Shown in pieces: positions 28,808-37,505 of a stretch of DNA of 64,000 bases (the stretch's first letter is position 1; the number at the start of each line of letters is the position of its first letter). The translations under genes were made by a program, and so were the position numbers. The notes below the pieces were generated by a model that searched no databases, was not told where the DNA came from, and saw only the letters and a list, made by a program, of their open reading frames with translations. Source of the stretch: Synechococcus sp. PROS-U-1 (lineage in GTDB: Bacteria > Cyanobacteriota > Cyanobacteriia > PCC-6307 > Cyanobiaceae); the NCBI RefSeq assembly GCF_014279755.1, contig NZ_CP047951.1, positions 1 through 64,000 on the forward strand. The letters are read 5' to 3'.

Positions 28808-30213
28808 GACGTCAGCCTGGACCACAGTCCATTCACATCGCCAGCACCCATCGCCAGAACGAGATCCTCTTTTCGGCTGTGCTTCATCACCAGGTCGGTG
28901 AGGTCGTCGAGGTTGTCAGCGACGGCGATCTGGAGATCAGGCTTCAGGCTGAGGACCCGTTCCGCCAGGGCCTTGCTGCAGATGCCGTTCAGGGGTTGCT
29001 CCCCTGCGGAATAGACGGGCGCCAGCAGCAGCAGATCACAGTTCTGCAATGCCTCAGCAAAGGCGTCGAGAAACTGCTGGGTGCGGCTGTAGCGATGGGG
29101 CTGGAACACTGCCAGCACCCGTTGTGGTGCTGTGGGTAGCGGACTGCGGCCACTGCTCACCATCAGGCGAGCCATCTCCAGAGTCGCTTTCACCTCACTG
29201 GGATGGTGGGCGTAATCGTCAACGATGTGACGGCCCTTCCAGGTACCCCGAAGATCAAATCGGCGTCCTGGTGCTTTCAGGCCAGCGAGTCCCTTCACCA
29301 ATTGATCAAAGGGGAGTCCTTCCATCCGGCAGGCCGCCAGGGCACCGGTTGCATTGCTCAGGTTGTGCAGCCCGGCCATCGGCAGGGTGAAGTCGCCGAT
29401 GGGACGGCCCAATTCGTAGAAACGCGCCACACAGCGATCGCCTTCAAGGCTCAAGGGCAGGGCGGCGAAGTCAACGGATTCAGCGCTCTGATTGGACCAC
29501 CAGGCGGTCGGCTGGAAGTGTTCCTGCAGGATCGGACAATCGTGATTGGCCAGCACACGTTCACAACCGTTCGCGAAGCGCTGAAGGGTTGAGATCAGAT
29601 CGTCGAGACTGGTGTAGTGATCGGTGTGATCCAGCTCCAAGTTGGTGATCACGCCCAGGCTGGGGCTGAACTTCACCAGGGATCCGTCGGATTCATCCGC
29701 CTCCGCCACAAGCAGTTTCCCCTGGCCGGCGTGGCCATTGCTGCCGAGGCGAGGAACGATGCCGCCAATGACAGCGGTCGGGTCTTGATCGGCCTCCAGC
29801 AGCAAGGTGGTGATCAAGGTGCTGGTGGTGGTTTTGCCGTGGCTGCCGGCCACAGCGATCGAGGGTTGCTGCTCGATCAGTGCCGCCAGAAGATCGGAAC
29901 GATGCCAGATCTCTAGGCCTTGCTGCCGGGCACGTTGGAGCTCCCGATTGCTCTCGGGGATCGCAGTGCTGATCACCACCACGGGCGAAACAGCGTTTGA
30001 CGATCCCGTGACGGCGTCAATACAGGTCTCGTCTTGCTGTCGGAAGACCTTCACCCCGAGGGTCTTCAGTTGTTGTGTTGTTGCGTTATCGCGCGGGTCC
30101 GAGCCGCTGACTGGATGACCGCGGTCGATCAGAATCCGAGCCAAGGCCGACATGCCAATTCCGCCGACACCGATGAAGTGGACTGGTGTCTGACGGTCGA
30201 GCAGGCGCGGCAA
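28804..30213 (-). CDS. murC: UDP-N-acetylmuramate--L-alanine ligase
   Basis: MurC adds the first amino acid of the peptidoglycan stem. The 469-residue Mur ligase has the N-terminal [17 protein letters not shown] nucleotide motif, the ATP loop [22 protein letters not shown] and DDYAHHPSE. The start is TTG 30213. The stop overlaps the murB start. It is divergent from gap across 160 bases that hold the gap promoter. Confidence 0.95.
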   Translation of the reverse strand: MPRLLDRQTPVHFIGVGGIGMSALARILIDRGHPVSGSDPRDNATTQQLKTLGVKVFRQQDETCIDAVTGSSNAVSPVVVISTAIPESNRELQRARQQGLEIWHRSDLLAALIEQQPSIAVAGSHGKTTTSTLITTLLLEADQDPTAVIGGIVPRLGSNGHAGQGKLLVAEADESDGSLVKFSPSLGVITNLELDHTDHYTSLDDLISTLQRFANGCERVLANHDCPILQEHFQPTAWWSNQSAESVDFAALPLSLEGDRCVARFYELGRPIGDFTLPMAGLHNLSNATGALAACRMEGLPFDQLVKGLAGLKAPGRRFDLRGTWKGRHIVDDYAHHPSEVKATLEMARLMVSSGRSPLPTAPQRVLAVFQPHRYSRTQQFLDAFAEALQNCDLLLLAPVYSAGEQPLNGICSKALAERVLSLKPDLQIAVADNLDDLTDLVMKHSRKEDLVLAMGAGDVNGLWSRLTS

Positions 30214-30328
30214 CTGAGGGCTTCAATCTGGGGAAAGATAGGCCAGTTGCCGCCGCTTGTCTGCCGATCTGAGGGACGGATCGAGCCGATTCAATCGACG
30301 CAAAACAAGGTATTTCTGCCGATTTCTG

Positions 30329-30334
30329 TATGAT
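30329..30334 (+). promoter_or_regulatory. Candidate -10 box for gap
   Basis: TATGAT lies 40 bases before the gap ATG in the murC-gap spacer. There is no good -35 match at the usual distance, which is common in cyanobacterial promoters. The short leader it would create contains a perfect hairpin, GCGGC-TTT-GCCGC at 30354-30366, eight bases before the ATG. Confidence 0.4.
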
Positions 30335-30373
30335 CTGCGGCCAAAACCCCTGCGCGGCTTTGCCGCTTCTTCC

Positions 30374-31399
30374 ATGACCCTGCGCGTTGCGATCAATGGA
30401 TTCGGCCGGATCGGTCGCAATGTTCTGCGCGGTTGGATCAGCCGGGGCGCTGACACCGGCCTGGAGATCGTTGGGATGAACTCCACTTCCGACCCTGCCA
30501 CCAGCGCTCACCTGCTGACCTACGACTCCATCCTTGGGCGTCTGGATCCTTCCGTGGACATCAAGACCACGGACAGCTCGATGTTCGTCAACGGCAAGGA
30601 GAACAAGTTCTTCGCTGACCGCAATCCCCTCAACTGCCCTTGGAAAGAGTGGGGCGTTGACCTGGTGATCGAGTCCACCGGTGTGTTCAACACCGATGAG
30701 AAGGCCAGCATGCACATCCAGGCTGGTGCCAAGAAGGTGATCCTCACCGCCCCTGGCAAGGGTGACGGCGTCGGCACCTTCGTGGTGGGCGTCAACGACG
30801 ATCAGTACCGCCACGAAGACTGGGACATCCTCAGCAACGCCAGCTGCACCACCAACTGCCTGGCTCCGATCGTCAAAGTTCTCGATCAGAACTTCGGCAT
30901 GGAGTGGGGTCTGATGACCACCATTCACAGCTACACCGGCGACCAGCGGATCCTGGACAACAGCCACCGTGACCTGCGCCGTGCTCGTGCCGCGGCTCTG
31001 AACATGGTTCCCACCACCACCGGTGCTGCCAAGGCTGTGGCCCTGGTTTATCCCGAAGTGAAGGGCAGGCTCACCGGCTTCGCCATGCGCGTCCCCACCC
31101 CGAACGTGTCGGCTGTTGACCTCACCTTTGGAACATCGAAGGGAGCTTCCGTTGAGCAGGTGAAAGCCGTGATGAAAGAGGCTTCTGAGAACGGGATGAA
31201 GGGGATCATCAAGTACAGCGACCTGCCCCTGGTCTCCACCGACTACGCAGGCACCAACGAATCCACCATTTTCGATGCGGACCTCACCTATGCCATGGGT
31301 GACAAGGCTGTGAAGATCCTGGCCTGGTACGACAACGAGTGGGGCTACAGCCAGCGTGTTGTTGATCTCGCCGAGGTGGTGGCCAAGAACTGGAAGTGA
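30374..31399 (+). CDS. gap: Glyceraldehyde-3-phosphate dehydrogenase
   Basis: The 341-residue enzyme interconverts 1,3-bisphosphoglycerate and glyceraldehyde-3-phosphate in the Calvin cycle and glycolysis. The NAD(P) Rossmann motif is [10 protein letters not shown], and catalytic Cys158 is in [12 protein letters not shown]. The C-terminus has [15 protein letters not shown]. The sequence is the cyanobacterial Gap2-like type used in carbon fixation. I chose ATG 30374; the frame stays open upstream but with unrelated sequence. A strong terminator follows the stop. Confidence 0.96.
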   Translation: MTLRVAINGFGRIGRNVLRGWISRGADTGLEIVGMNSTSDPATSAHLLTYDSILGRLDPSVDIKTTDSSMFVNGKENKFFADRNPLNCPWKEWGVDLVIESTGVFNTDEKASMHIQAGAKKVILTAPGKGDGVGTFVVGVNDDQYRHEDWDILSNASCTTNCLAPIVKVLDQNFGMEWGLMTTIHSYTGDQRILDNSHRDLRRARAAALNMVPTTTGAAKAVALVYPEVKGRLTGFAMRVPTPNVSAVDLTFGTSKGASVEQVKAVMKEASENGMKGIIKYSDLPLVSTDYAGTNESTIFDADLTYAMGDKAVKILAWYDNEWGYSQRVVDLAEVVAKNWK

Positions 31400-31419
31400 T
31401 CGGCATCTGATCGCTTTTC

Positions 31420-31450
31420 AATCCCTCCCGCCATGGGGGGGATTTTTTTT
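31420..31450 (+). terminator. Rho-independent terminator of gap
   Basis: AATCCCTCC (31420-31428) pairs with GGGGGGATT (31436-31444) as nine base pairs with one G-T wobble around a seven-base loop. It runs straight into eight Ts (31443-31450). It sits 20 bases after the gap stop. No T run follows on the other strand, so it should not stop thiL transcripts. Confidence 0.9.
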
Positions 31451-31467
31451 GGTTCTGGATTGTTCGT

Positions 31468-32454
31468 TCAGGGCTGGCTGAAGTGATCAAATCCGCCTGC
31501 TTCCACGCGCTCATGGTTGTGGGCCCAGCGGATGATGTCCGCTTCATCATTGATTTGGCCGAAGCGTCGGCTGTTGGGGACGCATTGCTGCCAGACGTCG
31601 GCCCAGGCCTCGGGAAGGCTCAGCACCAGTTCAAAATCCTCCCCTCCGGAGAGGCACCAATCCGTCCATTGCGGCCCTTCAGGCCAGCCTTCGGCCATGG
31701 GCAGCCGATCGTTCCATAGGAGTGCCCCACAGCCGCTGCTGCTGCAGAGTCCTGCGACGGCTGACAGAAGTCCATCGCTGCTGTCGGTGCCCCCGGCCCG
31801 CCAGGGCAGATGCTCCGGTTTGCAGTCCAGTAGCTGGTGGACGTCGTCCAGCCGAGGTGTCGGTCGCCGGTGTCTTGCGATCGCAGTGTCCTTCAAGGTC
31901 GCGGTCAGAGCGCTGTCACGGACGCTGGGGTCGTTTTGCAGCAGGGCGAGGCCCAGCCGGCTGAGCCCATGGGGACCACTGCTGACGAGCACATCACCGG
32001 GGCGGGCGGCGTTGCGATGGAGACGTAGTGGTCCGAGCCGGCCGAGGGCTGTGATGGAGAGCAGCCTCTGCTCCCCCCTGGAGCAGTCACCGCCCAGAAG
32101 GATTCCGCCGTACTGCCCCAATGCGGCACTGATGCCCTCATACACCCCGTCCACCCAGTCCCAGCGGGTGCAACCTGGGGCGACCAGAGCCACGGTGATT
32201 CCCTCGATTTCGACGGCACCACTTGCTGCCAGGTCAGAAAGATTGGCGGCAACAGCACGCCAACCAACGTCCATTGCACTCGTGGTCGCATCGCTGAAAT
32301 GGATGCCGTCCACGAGGACGTCGGTGTTGATCAGCAGAGGCCGGGCATCGGCGGCCAGGGCCGCCGTGTCGTCGCTGAGCTGATCGGGCGGAGCGAAGCG
32401 GGCCAGCCGCCTGAGCAGCTCAGCTTCAGTCAGCTCCGCCAGGGTTGGGCTCAT
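31468..32454 (-). CDS. thiL: Thiamine-monophosphate kinase
   Basis: ThiL phosphorylates thiamine monophosphate to the active diphosphate cofactor. The 328 residues contain the PurM-like N-terminus with DDTAAL, NTDVLVDGIHF and LLGGDCSRGE, and the C-terminal SGGEDFELVLSL. The start overlaps the upstream cyclophilin stop as ATGA. The other thiamine gene in the window, thiG, is 20 kb away and not linked. Confidence 0.93.
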   Translation of the reverse strand: MSPTLAELTEAELLRRLARFAPPDQLSDDTAALAADARPLLINTDVLVDGIHFSDATTSAMDVGWRAVAANLSDLAASGAVEIEGITVALVAPGCTRWDWVDGVYEGISAALGQYGGILLGGDCSRGEQRLLSITALGRLGPLRLHRNAARPGDVLVSSGPHGLSRLGLALLQNDPSVRDSALTATLKDTAIARHRRPTPRLDDVHQLLDCKPEHLPWRAGGTDSSDGLLSAVAGLCSSSGCGALLWNDRLPMAEGWPEGPQWTDWCLSGGEDFELVLSLPEAWADVWQQCVPNSRRFGQINDEADIIRWAHNHERVEAGGFDHFSQP

Positions 32455-33560
32455 GCGTGGGCTTTGAGCTGCTCCGCTCCCTCGATCACCTTCACGGAAG
32501 TGATCGTGTCATCGGTGCCCAATTCCTCGAGAACATCGAATCCATCCACCACATAGCCGAAGGCTGCATTGCGCCCATCCACGAGGTTCAGACCAGCAGG
32601 GGTGAGCTCCGCCTCGTAGAGAAACATGAAGAACTGCGAGGATCCGTCATCGAGGGCCTGGTCCGAATGGGCCCAGCCGAGGGTGCCAAGGGTCGCAAAC
32701 GGGAGGGTCGGTGTCGCCTTGAACAGGCCCACGTCCTCAAAGGTTTCGTTGTAGATCGTGTCGTCTTCCCCGGGCACGCGGATCTCCAGGGGAACATGGC
32801 GCTCCTGCTTTGTCTTCGGATCGACGTAGCCGATCTCCGGACCTTCCGGATCACCGCTCTGCAGCACGTAAAAGTCCTCGGCCCGGATGAAGGGCAGCCC
32901 GTCGTAAAAGCCCTTGAGGGCGAGATCGACGAAGGCACCTGCGGTGAGGGGGGCGTTGTAGCCATCCACCACGGTGGTCAGCTCCCCTTGGGTGGTGCTC
33001 ACGCTGAGGGTTGCCCTCCCCTGCAGCCTGGGTAGGGCATCGAATTCTGCGGGGATCTCCCGTTCAAAGTCGTCGGGCACCAGCAGGGCCTCCACATCAC
33101 CAATGATGCGCAGTGTTCGGCGTCGATCAGCGATGAAGCCCGGCTTGTCAGTGGCTTTGACCTTGTCCTTCAGGTCTTCAAGACCCTGATTCACGCTTTG
33201 CAGCAGTGTTTCAGCCTGACTGCGCTTCGCGTCTGGGATCGCGCTCACGATGGTGTCGCGTCGGGTGTTGAGCAGCGCTTCACTGCGGGACACCGTCTTG
33301 CCAAGAGCCGTCCAGCGTTTGGCCCGTAGATCGTTGCTGGTGAGTTCCAGCCGATGCTGCAGTTCGCGGATGTCGTCCTGAACAAACGGCAGCGCGTCCC
33401 GGAGAATTGCGGCAGGGTCTTTCACAGCATTGCCTTGGGGCAAGTCGGCCCAGGCAGGGGCAGCCATTGTGACCAGAGCAAAGCTGATCAGGGCAGCAAG
33501 GATGGCGTTCAAACGCTGATGGGCCAAGGGGGAACCCCAGTGCTGACGGGACTTTGGCAC
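32451..33560 (-). CDS. Exported cyclophilin-type peptidyl-prolyl isomerase (TLP38/TLP40-like)
   Basis: The 369-residue protein starts with GTG 33560 (a TTG at 33527 also fits). A signal peptide ends near MAAPAWA, suggesting the thylakoid lumen or periplasm. Residues about 45-170 are a helical PsbQ-like domain, and residues about 190-365 are a cyclophilin domain. The catalytic Arg seems kept in [14 protein letters not shown], and SSQFFMFL matches the family core. The helical plus cyclophilin layout is that of plant TLP38/TLP40 and cyanobacterial relatives implicated in photosystem II maintenance. It is translationally coupled to thiL. Confidence 0.88.
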   Translation of the reverse strand: MPKSRQHWGSPLAHQRLNAILAALISFALVTMAAPAWADLPQGNAVKDPAAILRDALPFVQDDIRELQHRLELTSNDLRAKRWTALGKTVSRSEALLNTRRDTIVSAIPDAKRSQAETLLQSVNQGLEDLKDKVKATDKPGFIADRRRTLRIIGDVEALLVPDDFEREIPAEFDALPRLQGRATLSVSTTQGELTTVVDGYNAPLTAGAFVDLALKGFYDGLPFIRAEDFYVLQSGDPEGPEIGYVDPKTKQERHVPLEIRVPGEDDTIYNETFEDVGLFKATPTLPFATLGTLGWAHSDQALDDGSSQFFMFLYEAELTPAGLNLVDGRNAAFGYVVDGFDVLEELGTDDTITSVKVIEGAEQLKAHA

Positions 33561-33571
33561 AGCCGTATAGT
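33543..33571 (+). promoter_or_regulatory. Candidate sigma-70-type promoter of efp-accB
   Basis: CTGACG (33543-33548) and TATAGT (33566-33571) are separated by 17 bases. They lie just upstream of efp in the short divergent region shared with the cyclophilin gene. This would start transcription about 15 bases before the efp ATG. Confidence 0.5.
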
Positions 33572-33592
33572 CCGATGAACCGTTCGGTGGGA

Positions 33593-34156
33593 ATGATCTC
33601 CAGTAACGACTTCCGCACCGGCACCACGATTGAGATCGATGGGGCCGTCTGGCGTGTGGTCGAGTTCTTGCACGTCAAGCCCGGCAAGGGATCTGCCTTC
33701 GTGCGCACCAAGCTGAAGGCGGTGAAGTCCGGCAACGTGGTGGAGAAAACCTTCCGCGCCGGGGAAATGCTGCCCCAGGCGATGTTGGAGAAATCGTCCC
33801 TCCAGCACACCTACATGGAAGGTGAGGACTATGTCTTCATGGACATGGCCACCTATGAGGAGACCCGCCTCAGTGCCAATCAGATTGGAGAGAGTCGCAA
33901 ATACCTCAAAGAGGGCATGGAGGTGAACGTGGTGTCCTGGAACGACACCCCCCTTGAGGTTGAACTGCCCAACTCCGTTGTTCTTGAAATCAAAGAAACG
34001 GACCCTGGCGTTAAAGGCGACACCGCCACGGGCGGCACCAAGCCCGCCATTCTTGAGACCGGAGCGCAAGTGATGGTTCCGCTCTTTCTTTCTGTCGGAG
34101 AAAAGATCAAAGTGGACACCCGCAACGACAGTTACCTCGGCCGCGAAAACGGATGA
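33593..34156 (+). CDS. efp: Translation elongation factor P
   Basis: EF-P rescues ribosomes stalled at polyproline. The 187-residue protein starts [17 protein letters not shown] at ATG 33593, preceded by GGTGGGA. The tip loop [13 protein letters not shown] carries the conserved Lys position (no epmA gene is seen here). The final domain III has TNDSY-like RNDSYLGR. Proline-rich FtsY and DnaX in this same genome are plausible clients. The stop overlaps the accB start as ATGA. Confidence 0.96.
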   Translation: MISSNDFRTGTTIEIDGAVWRVVEFLHVKPGKGSAFVRTKLKAVKSGNVVEKTFRAGEMLPQAMLEKSSLQHTYMEGEDYVFMDMATYEETRLSANQIGESRKYLKEGMEVNVVSWNDTPLEVELPNSVVLEIKETDPGVKGDTATGGTKPAILETGAQVMVPLFLSVGEKIKVDTRNDSYLGRENG

Positions 34157-34629
34157 CCATGCAGCTGGATCACGAACAACTGCACCGCTTGCTGGAGGCG
34201 CTCGGAGAGAGCGACATTCAGGAATTCCGGTTGGAGGGGGATGACTTCCGTCTGGAAATCAGACGCAACCTGCCGGCCCAGGCCGTCATGGCGCCGGTGA
34301 TGCCCGCTCCTGTCGCGGCAGCTGCGCCCGTTGCTGCCTCAGCAGAGCCTGCGTCCGCGCCCCCTGCGTCCACCGCAACTCGGAGTGACCTGCTCGAGGT
34401 GACGGCCCCCATGGTGGGCACCTTCTACCGCGCGCCTGCACCCGGAGAGCCTCCCTTCGTGGAGGTGGGAACTCGGATCAATGTGGGTCAGGCCGTTTGC
34501 ATCCTTGAAGCCATGAAGCTGATGAACGAGCTGGAGTCGGAGGTCGGCGGTGAAGTGGTCGAGATCCTTGTGGATAACGGCACGCCTGTTGAATTCGGGC
34601 AGGTGCTGATGCGGGTCAAGCCGGTCTGA
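34153..34629 (+). CDS. accB: Biotin carboxyl carrier protein of acetyl-CoA carboxylase
   Basis: AccB carries the carboxyl group between biotin carboxylase and carboxyltransferase in fatty-acid synthesis. The 158-residue protein has an Ala/Pro-rich flexible linker (about residues 41-76) and a C-terminal biotinyl domain. The biotinylated lysine is K122 in [10 protein letters not shown]. The start ATG overlaps the efp stop, and the efp-accB pairing is common in cyanobacteria. It converges with pdxA after two bases. Confidence 0.96.
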   Translation: MTMQLDHEQLHRLLEALGESDIQEFRLEGDDFRLEIRRNLPAQAVMAPVMPAPVAAAAPVAASAEPASAPPASTATRSDLLEVTAPMVGTFYRAPAPGEPPFVEVGTRINVGQAVCILEAMKLMNELESEVGGEVVEILVDNGTPVEFGQVLMRVKPV

Positions 34630-34631
34630 GT

Positions 34632-35648
34632 TCAGCTCAGATCCCAGGCGGCCTTGATCGCTGCAGTCGTGCTGTCGGGGCTCGCGATTCCTTGGGATGC
34701 AATGTCGAAGGCTGTGCCGTGGTCTGGAGAGGTGCGTAGGAAGGGCAGTTCCAAGGTGGTGTTCACCGCTGCATCGAAAGCCAGCAACTTCACAGGAATG
34801 AGCCCCTGGTCGTGATACAGGGCAAGGATCCCGTCAGGCCCCTGCTGATCCGGGGCCTGCCAGGCACGAGCGGCGCTGATCCAGCAGGTGTCAGGAGGAA
34901 CGGGACCCTCCAGGTGCACCTGAGGATGTTCCTCCCGCCATTGATCCAGCAGCGGAAGAAGCCAAGTGGCTTCCTCGTCGCCCAGCTGCCCTGCTTCGCC
35001 GGCATGGGGATTGAGCCCGGCGACGCGCAGATGTGGTGTGGTCGTGAAGCGTCGACAGAAGTCATGCAGCACATTCAGTTTGTGGCGTATCAGCTCTGGT
35101 GTCAGCGCCTGAGGAATCTGGCTGAGGGGGATGTGGGTGGTGGCCAGCAAGGTGTTCAGGCGCCAGCCGCTGCTTGGAGAAACTGCGGTGAACAGCATTG
35201 AGGAACGTTGGCAGCCAGCCAGCTCCGCCAAGCGTTCGGTCTGTCCGGGATAGCGATGGCCGGCCGCGTGCCAAAGGTGCTTGGCGATGGGGGCGGTGAC
35301 CAGGGCGCGTGACCCCCGCGCCTGAAGCAGTTCAACGGCACGGGTGAGCCAGTGAAAACCGGCGTCGGCTCCGCTGGTGGTGGGTTGTCCTGGATGAACG
35401 ATGCCCTGCAGCGGTTGGTCGTCGACCCTGAGCGCTGCGAGGTCGGGGAGTGGGAGGTTTGATTGCTGGCGTAGTCGTGTGTGGGTTCGGATCAGACTGC
35501 GTTTGCAACCCACCAACAGGGGTTGGAGCCCGTGGGGAACCTCGGGCGAGGCCAGGGCTTTGAGCACCACCTCCATGCCAATTCCAGCGGGATCGCCGAG
35601 AGCGATCACCAGCTCATGCCTAGGGTTTGTGGAATCGTGGGGGCCCAT
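34632..35648 (-). CDS. pdxA: 4-hydroxythreonine-4-phosphate dehydrogenase
   Basis: PdxA oxidises 4-phosphohydroxy-L-threonine in the DXP-dependent route to vitamin B6. With ATG 35648 the protein has 338 residues, normal for the family. The conserved ALGDPAGIGMEVVLK lies near the N-terminus, and AGLNPHAGEAGQLGDEE and YHDQGLIPVKLLAF follow with metal-binding His residues. The frame is open a further 49 codons upstream, but that sequence is the reverse of the small divergent gene and lacks family similarity. Confidence 0.93.
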   Translation of the reverse strand: MGPHDSTNPRHELVIALGDPAGIGMEVVLKALASPEVPHGLQPLLVGCKRSLIRTHTRLRQQSNLPLPDLAALRVDDQPLQGIVHPGQPTTSGADAGFHWLTRAVELLQARGSRALVTAPIAKHLWHAAGHRYPGQTERLAELAGCQRSSMLFTAVSPSSGWRLNTLLATTHIPLSQIPQALTPELIRHKLNVLHDFCRRFTTTPHLRVAGLNPHAGEAGQLGDEEATWLLPLLDQWREEHPQVHLEGPVPPDTCWISAARAWQAPDQQGPDGILALYHDQGLIPVKLLAFDAAVNTTLELPFLRTSPDHGTAFDIASQGIASPDSTTAAIKAAWDLS

Positions 35649-35652
35649 CGCT

Positions 35653-35838
35653 GTGCTGCGTTTGCTGCTGCTCGGGTGTCTGTTGGTGGGATTGGCCTCG
35701 GGTCTGCGCAATGGCTGGATCCAACTGAATTGGTCCCGCTTCCTTGAGGATGTTGGGCTCCCCGTGCCTGAGGAGGGCAAGGGCTTCGATCTCAACCGTT
35801 GGTTGATCGAGGGGGGGAACGCAGGTCAGTCGGATTGA
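35653..35838 (+). CDS. Small membrane or exported protein (61 aa), unknown
   Basis: The gene starts at GTG 35653, only four bases from the divergent pdxA start, and its last 47 bases overlap the convergent SDR gene. The product has a hydrophobic N-terminus (LRLLLLGCLLVGLASGL) that is either a signal peptide or an anchor. A short polar tail with LNWSRFLEDVGLPVPEE and LNRWLIEGG follows. I do not recognise a family. The hydrophobic-then-amphipathic pattern and good codon use in this frame argue that it is real. Confidence 0.6.
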   Translation: MLRLLLLGCLLVGLASGLRNGWIQLNWSRFLEDVGLPVPEEGKGFDLNRWLIEGGNAGQSD

Positions 35839-36745
35839 GTTTGTCCTGGTCCAGACAATCCTGCAGCCCGACGCGGTAGTTCGGATGCAATAACCCATAG
35901 CCGAGTTCTTGGCAGAGCCTGTGATTGCTGACCCTTCGGTTTTCGCTCCAGAACGTCTGGGCCATCGGGCTCATGCTCTCCACGATTTGGTCGAACTGCT
36001 CCAGCGGCGGTAGGGCACAGCCCAACAATGCGGCGGCATGGCGCAATAAATCGGTCGTGGGGGCTGGGAGGTCATCCACCACATTGACCACAGTCCAGTT
36101 GTCCATGGACGGGTCAGGTGCTTGCTCGGCGCGATGCATGAGATGCCAGCAGGCCCCAGCGATGTCTTCGACATGGATGCGGCAGAACACCTGGTCGGGT
36201 TTTTCGATCAAGCGGGCGCGTCCTTGCTGCAATCCATTGAGAACCGACCGTCCCGGGCCGTAGATGCCTGGTAAACGCAGAATCTGGATCGGCAAACCGG
36301 AGTGCAGCCAGGCTTGTTCGCAATTCAGGCGGCGGATGCTCCGGTCCAGCTTCGGCGCTGGGTCGTCCTGTTCCGACACCCAGCCGCCTTGACGATCGCC
36401 ATAGATCCCGGTGGTGGAGAGATAGCCCGCCCAACGCAGGGGCAGGCTCCTCAGCGTGCCAAGCAGCTTGGACAACACCGGATCGTTTCCCTCACGATCG
36501 GGTGGGATGGTGCAGACCAGATGGGTGACGCCTCGTAAGGCATCAGGGTCGAGATGGTCCTCACCGGCGCTGTCGAAAAGCAGATCAGCCTCGTCGGAAT
36601 CGAGGGAGCGGCGTGTGCAGAGCACCGGCGTCCCCATGGAGCGGGCCAGGCTGGCCAGACAACGTCCGCTGTATCCACCGCCCAGCACGAGCAGCTTGGC
36701 GTCAGATGCCAGCGGCTGAGACCGCTTGACAAGATCAGCAAGCAT
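35792..36745 (-). CDS. NAD-dependent epimerase/dehydratase (extended SDR) family protein
   Basis: The 317-residue protein has the N-terminal dinucleotide motif LLVLGGGYSGRCLA, close to the atypical SDR group that includes YeeZ. YLSTTGIYGDRQGGWVSE follows, and then RLPGIYGPGRSVL. The usual YxxxK catalytic pair is not obvious: the region reads SIRRLNCEQAWL, with no Tyr in place. It may therefore bind NAD(P) without classical SDR catalysis. Substrate unknown. A LexA-like site overlaps the start region. Confidence 0.85.
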   Translation of the reverse strand: MLADLVKRSQPLASDAKLLVLGGGYSGRCLASLARSMGTPVLCTRRSLDSDEADLLFDSAGEDHLDPDALRGVTHLVCTIPPDREGNDPVLSKLLGTLRSLPLRWAGYLSTTGIYGDRQGGWVSEQDDPAPKLDRSIRRLNCEQAWLHSGLPIQILRLPGIYGPGRSVLNGLQQGRARLIEKPDQVFCRIHVEDIAGACWHLMHRAEQAPDPSMDNWTVVNVVDDLPAPTTDLLRHAAALLGCALPPLEQFDQIVESMSPMAQTFWSENRRVSNHRLCQELGYGLLHPNYRVGLQDCLDQDKLNPTDLRSPPRSTNG

Positions 36746-36746
36746 C

Positions 36747-36774
36747 AGTACACCTGTATTAGATCAAATGTACT
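36747..36774. promoter_or_regulatory. Pair of LexA-like half-matches between divergent genes
   Basis: AGTACACCTGTATT (36747-36760, + strand) and AGTACATTTGATCT (36774-36761, - strand) each match the cyanobacterial SOS-box pattern RGTACNNNDGTWCB except at one position. Together they form a CAGTACA...TGTACTG dyad spanning the start regions of the SDR gene and the 55-residue protein gene. Confidence 0.3.
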
Positions 36775-36777
36775 GTT

Positions 36778-36945
36778 GTGACGTCGTCTTCTCTCCATCG
36801 CTCGCGCTCCGGGGCCATTGTCCTTCGAGCCATCTTGACGGCTGCCTTGCTCGCCGGTGCGGTGGTGCTGGCCCCCGAAGATCCTGGTGTTCAGGCCTCC
36901 ATCTGCCAGAGGCACCACTCTTCTGATGTTTGCCGTGTCTGGTAG
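36778..36945 (+). CDS. Small exported cysteine-containing protein (55 aa), unknown
   Basis: This short gene starts at GTG 36778 and ends with TAG 36943-36945. The product has a basic start (SLHRSRSG), a hydrophobic segment (AIVLRAILTAALLAGAVVLA), and a conserved-looking tail ASICQRHHSSDVCRVW with two Cys. It looks like a signal peptide or anchor followed by a mini-domain of about 20 residues that could form one disulfide. The stop is three bases from the convergent HNH gene. I believe proteins with this ICxRH...CRVW tail recur in marine Synechococcus. The function is unknown. Confidence 0.65.
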   Translation: MTSSSLHRSRSGAIVLRAILTAALLAGAVVLAPEDPGVQASICQRHHSSDVCRVW

Positions 36946-36948
36946 GCC

Positions 36949-37344
36949 TCAGGCTGCTTGGGCAGCGATCGGGAGGTCGTCTGGTTCGCTGATGGGGTGA
37001 TCCGGTTGCGCCCATTGGAGTAGGCGCAGGGCCAGCCTGAGGTCGCCATCCATCCAGGCGCGGATCGCCATGGCGCGACGTGGGTCATAGAAGCGCTGTC
37101 GCCGATACCAGTCGAAGACATCGGCGTCAGATTTGCGGCCATTGCAGGACAAGCAGGCCGGTACACAGTTTTCGGTCACACTTAATCCACCCTTGGCTCG
37201 GGGATGAATGTGATCAATTGATTCCGAAGGTTTGCCGCAATAAATGCAACTTTTTCCTGTAAAAGTGTGAAGTGACTGTCGCCATCTTCGGACACGTAAT
37301 TTGGGACAGAGTTCGTCGAGAAAAACCGCGTCCCTGTTATGCAT
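36949..37344 (-). CDS. HNH endonuclease
   Basis: The 131-residue protein has a zinc-ribbon HNH core: CIYCGKPSESIDHIHPRAKGG, then CVPACLSCNGRKSD, giving two CxxC pairs around the DHIHP catalytic His and the N of the HNH motif. A C-terminal helical extension follows. Single-domain HNH proteins of this type are common in cyanobacteria, and their targets are unknown. It is divergent from the SNF2 ATPase gene across 161 bases. Confidence 0.9.
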   Translation of the reverse strand: MHNRDAVFLDELCPKLRVRRWRQSLHTFTGKSCIYCGKPSESIDHIHPRAKGGLSVTENCVPACLSCNGRKSDADVFDWYRRQRFYDPRRAMAIRAWMDGDLRLALRLLQWAQPDHPISEPDDLPIAAQAA

Positions 37345-37505
37345 CTGAATGCATCGGTTGTGGTAATTCTGCCGTGAACGAAAAGCCAGTCAATGTGTCG
37401 AGCGCTGCACTTTCGAAGGTTTCTCCGCCTCTGATGTGAATCTTGATCTCGAGGCTTGCATGCCGATCTGAGTTCACTAAAGTGATTGTTTGTGGGGGCC
37501 TGTTG

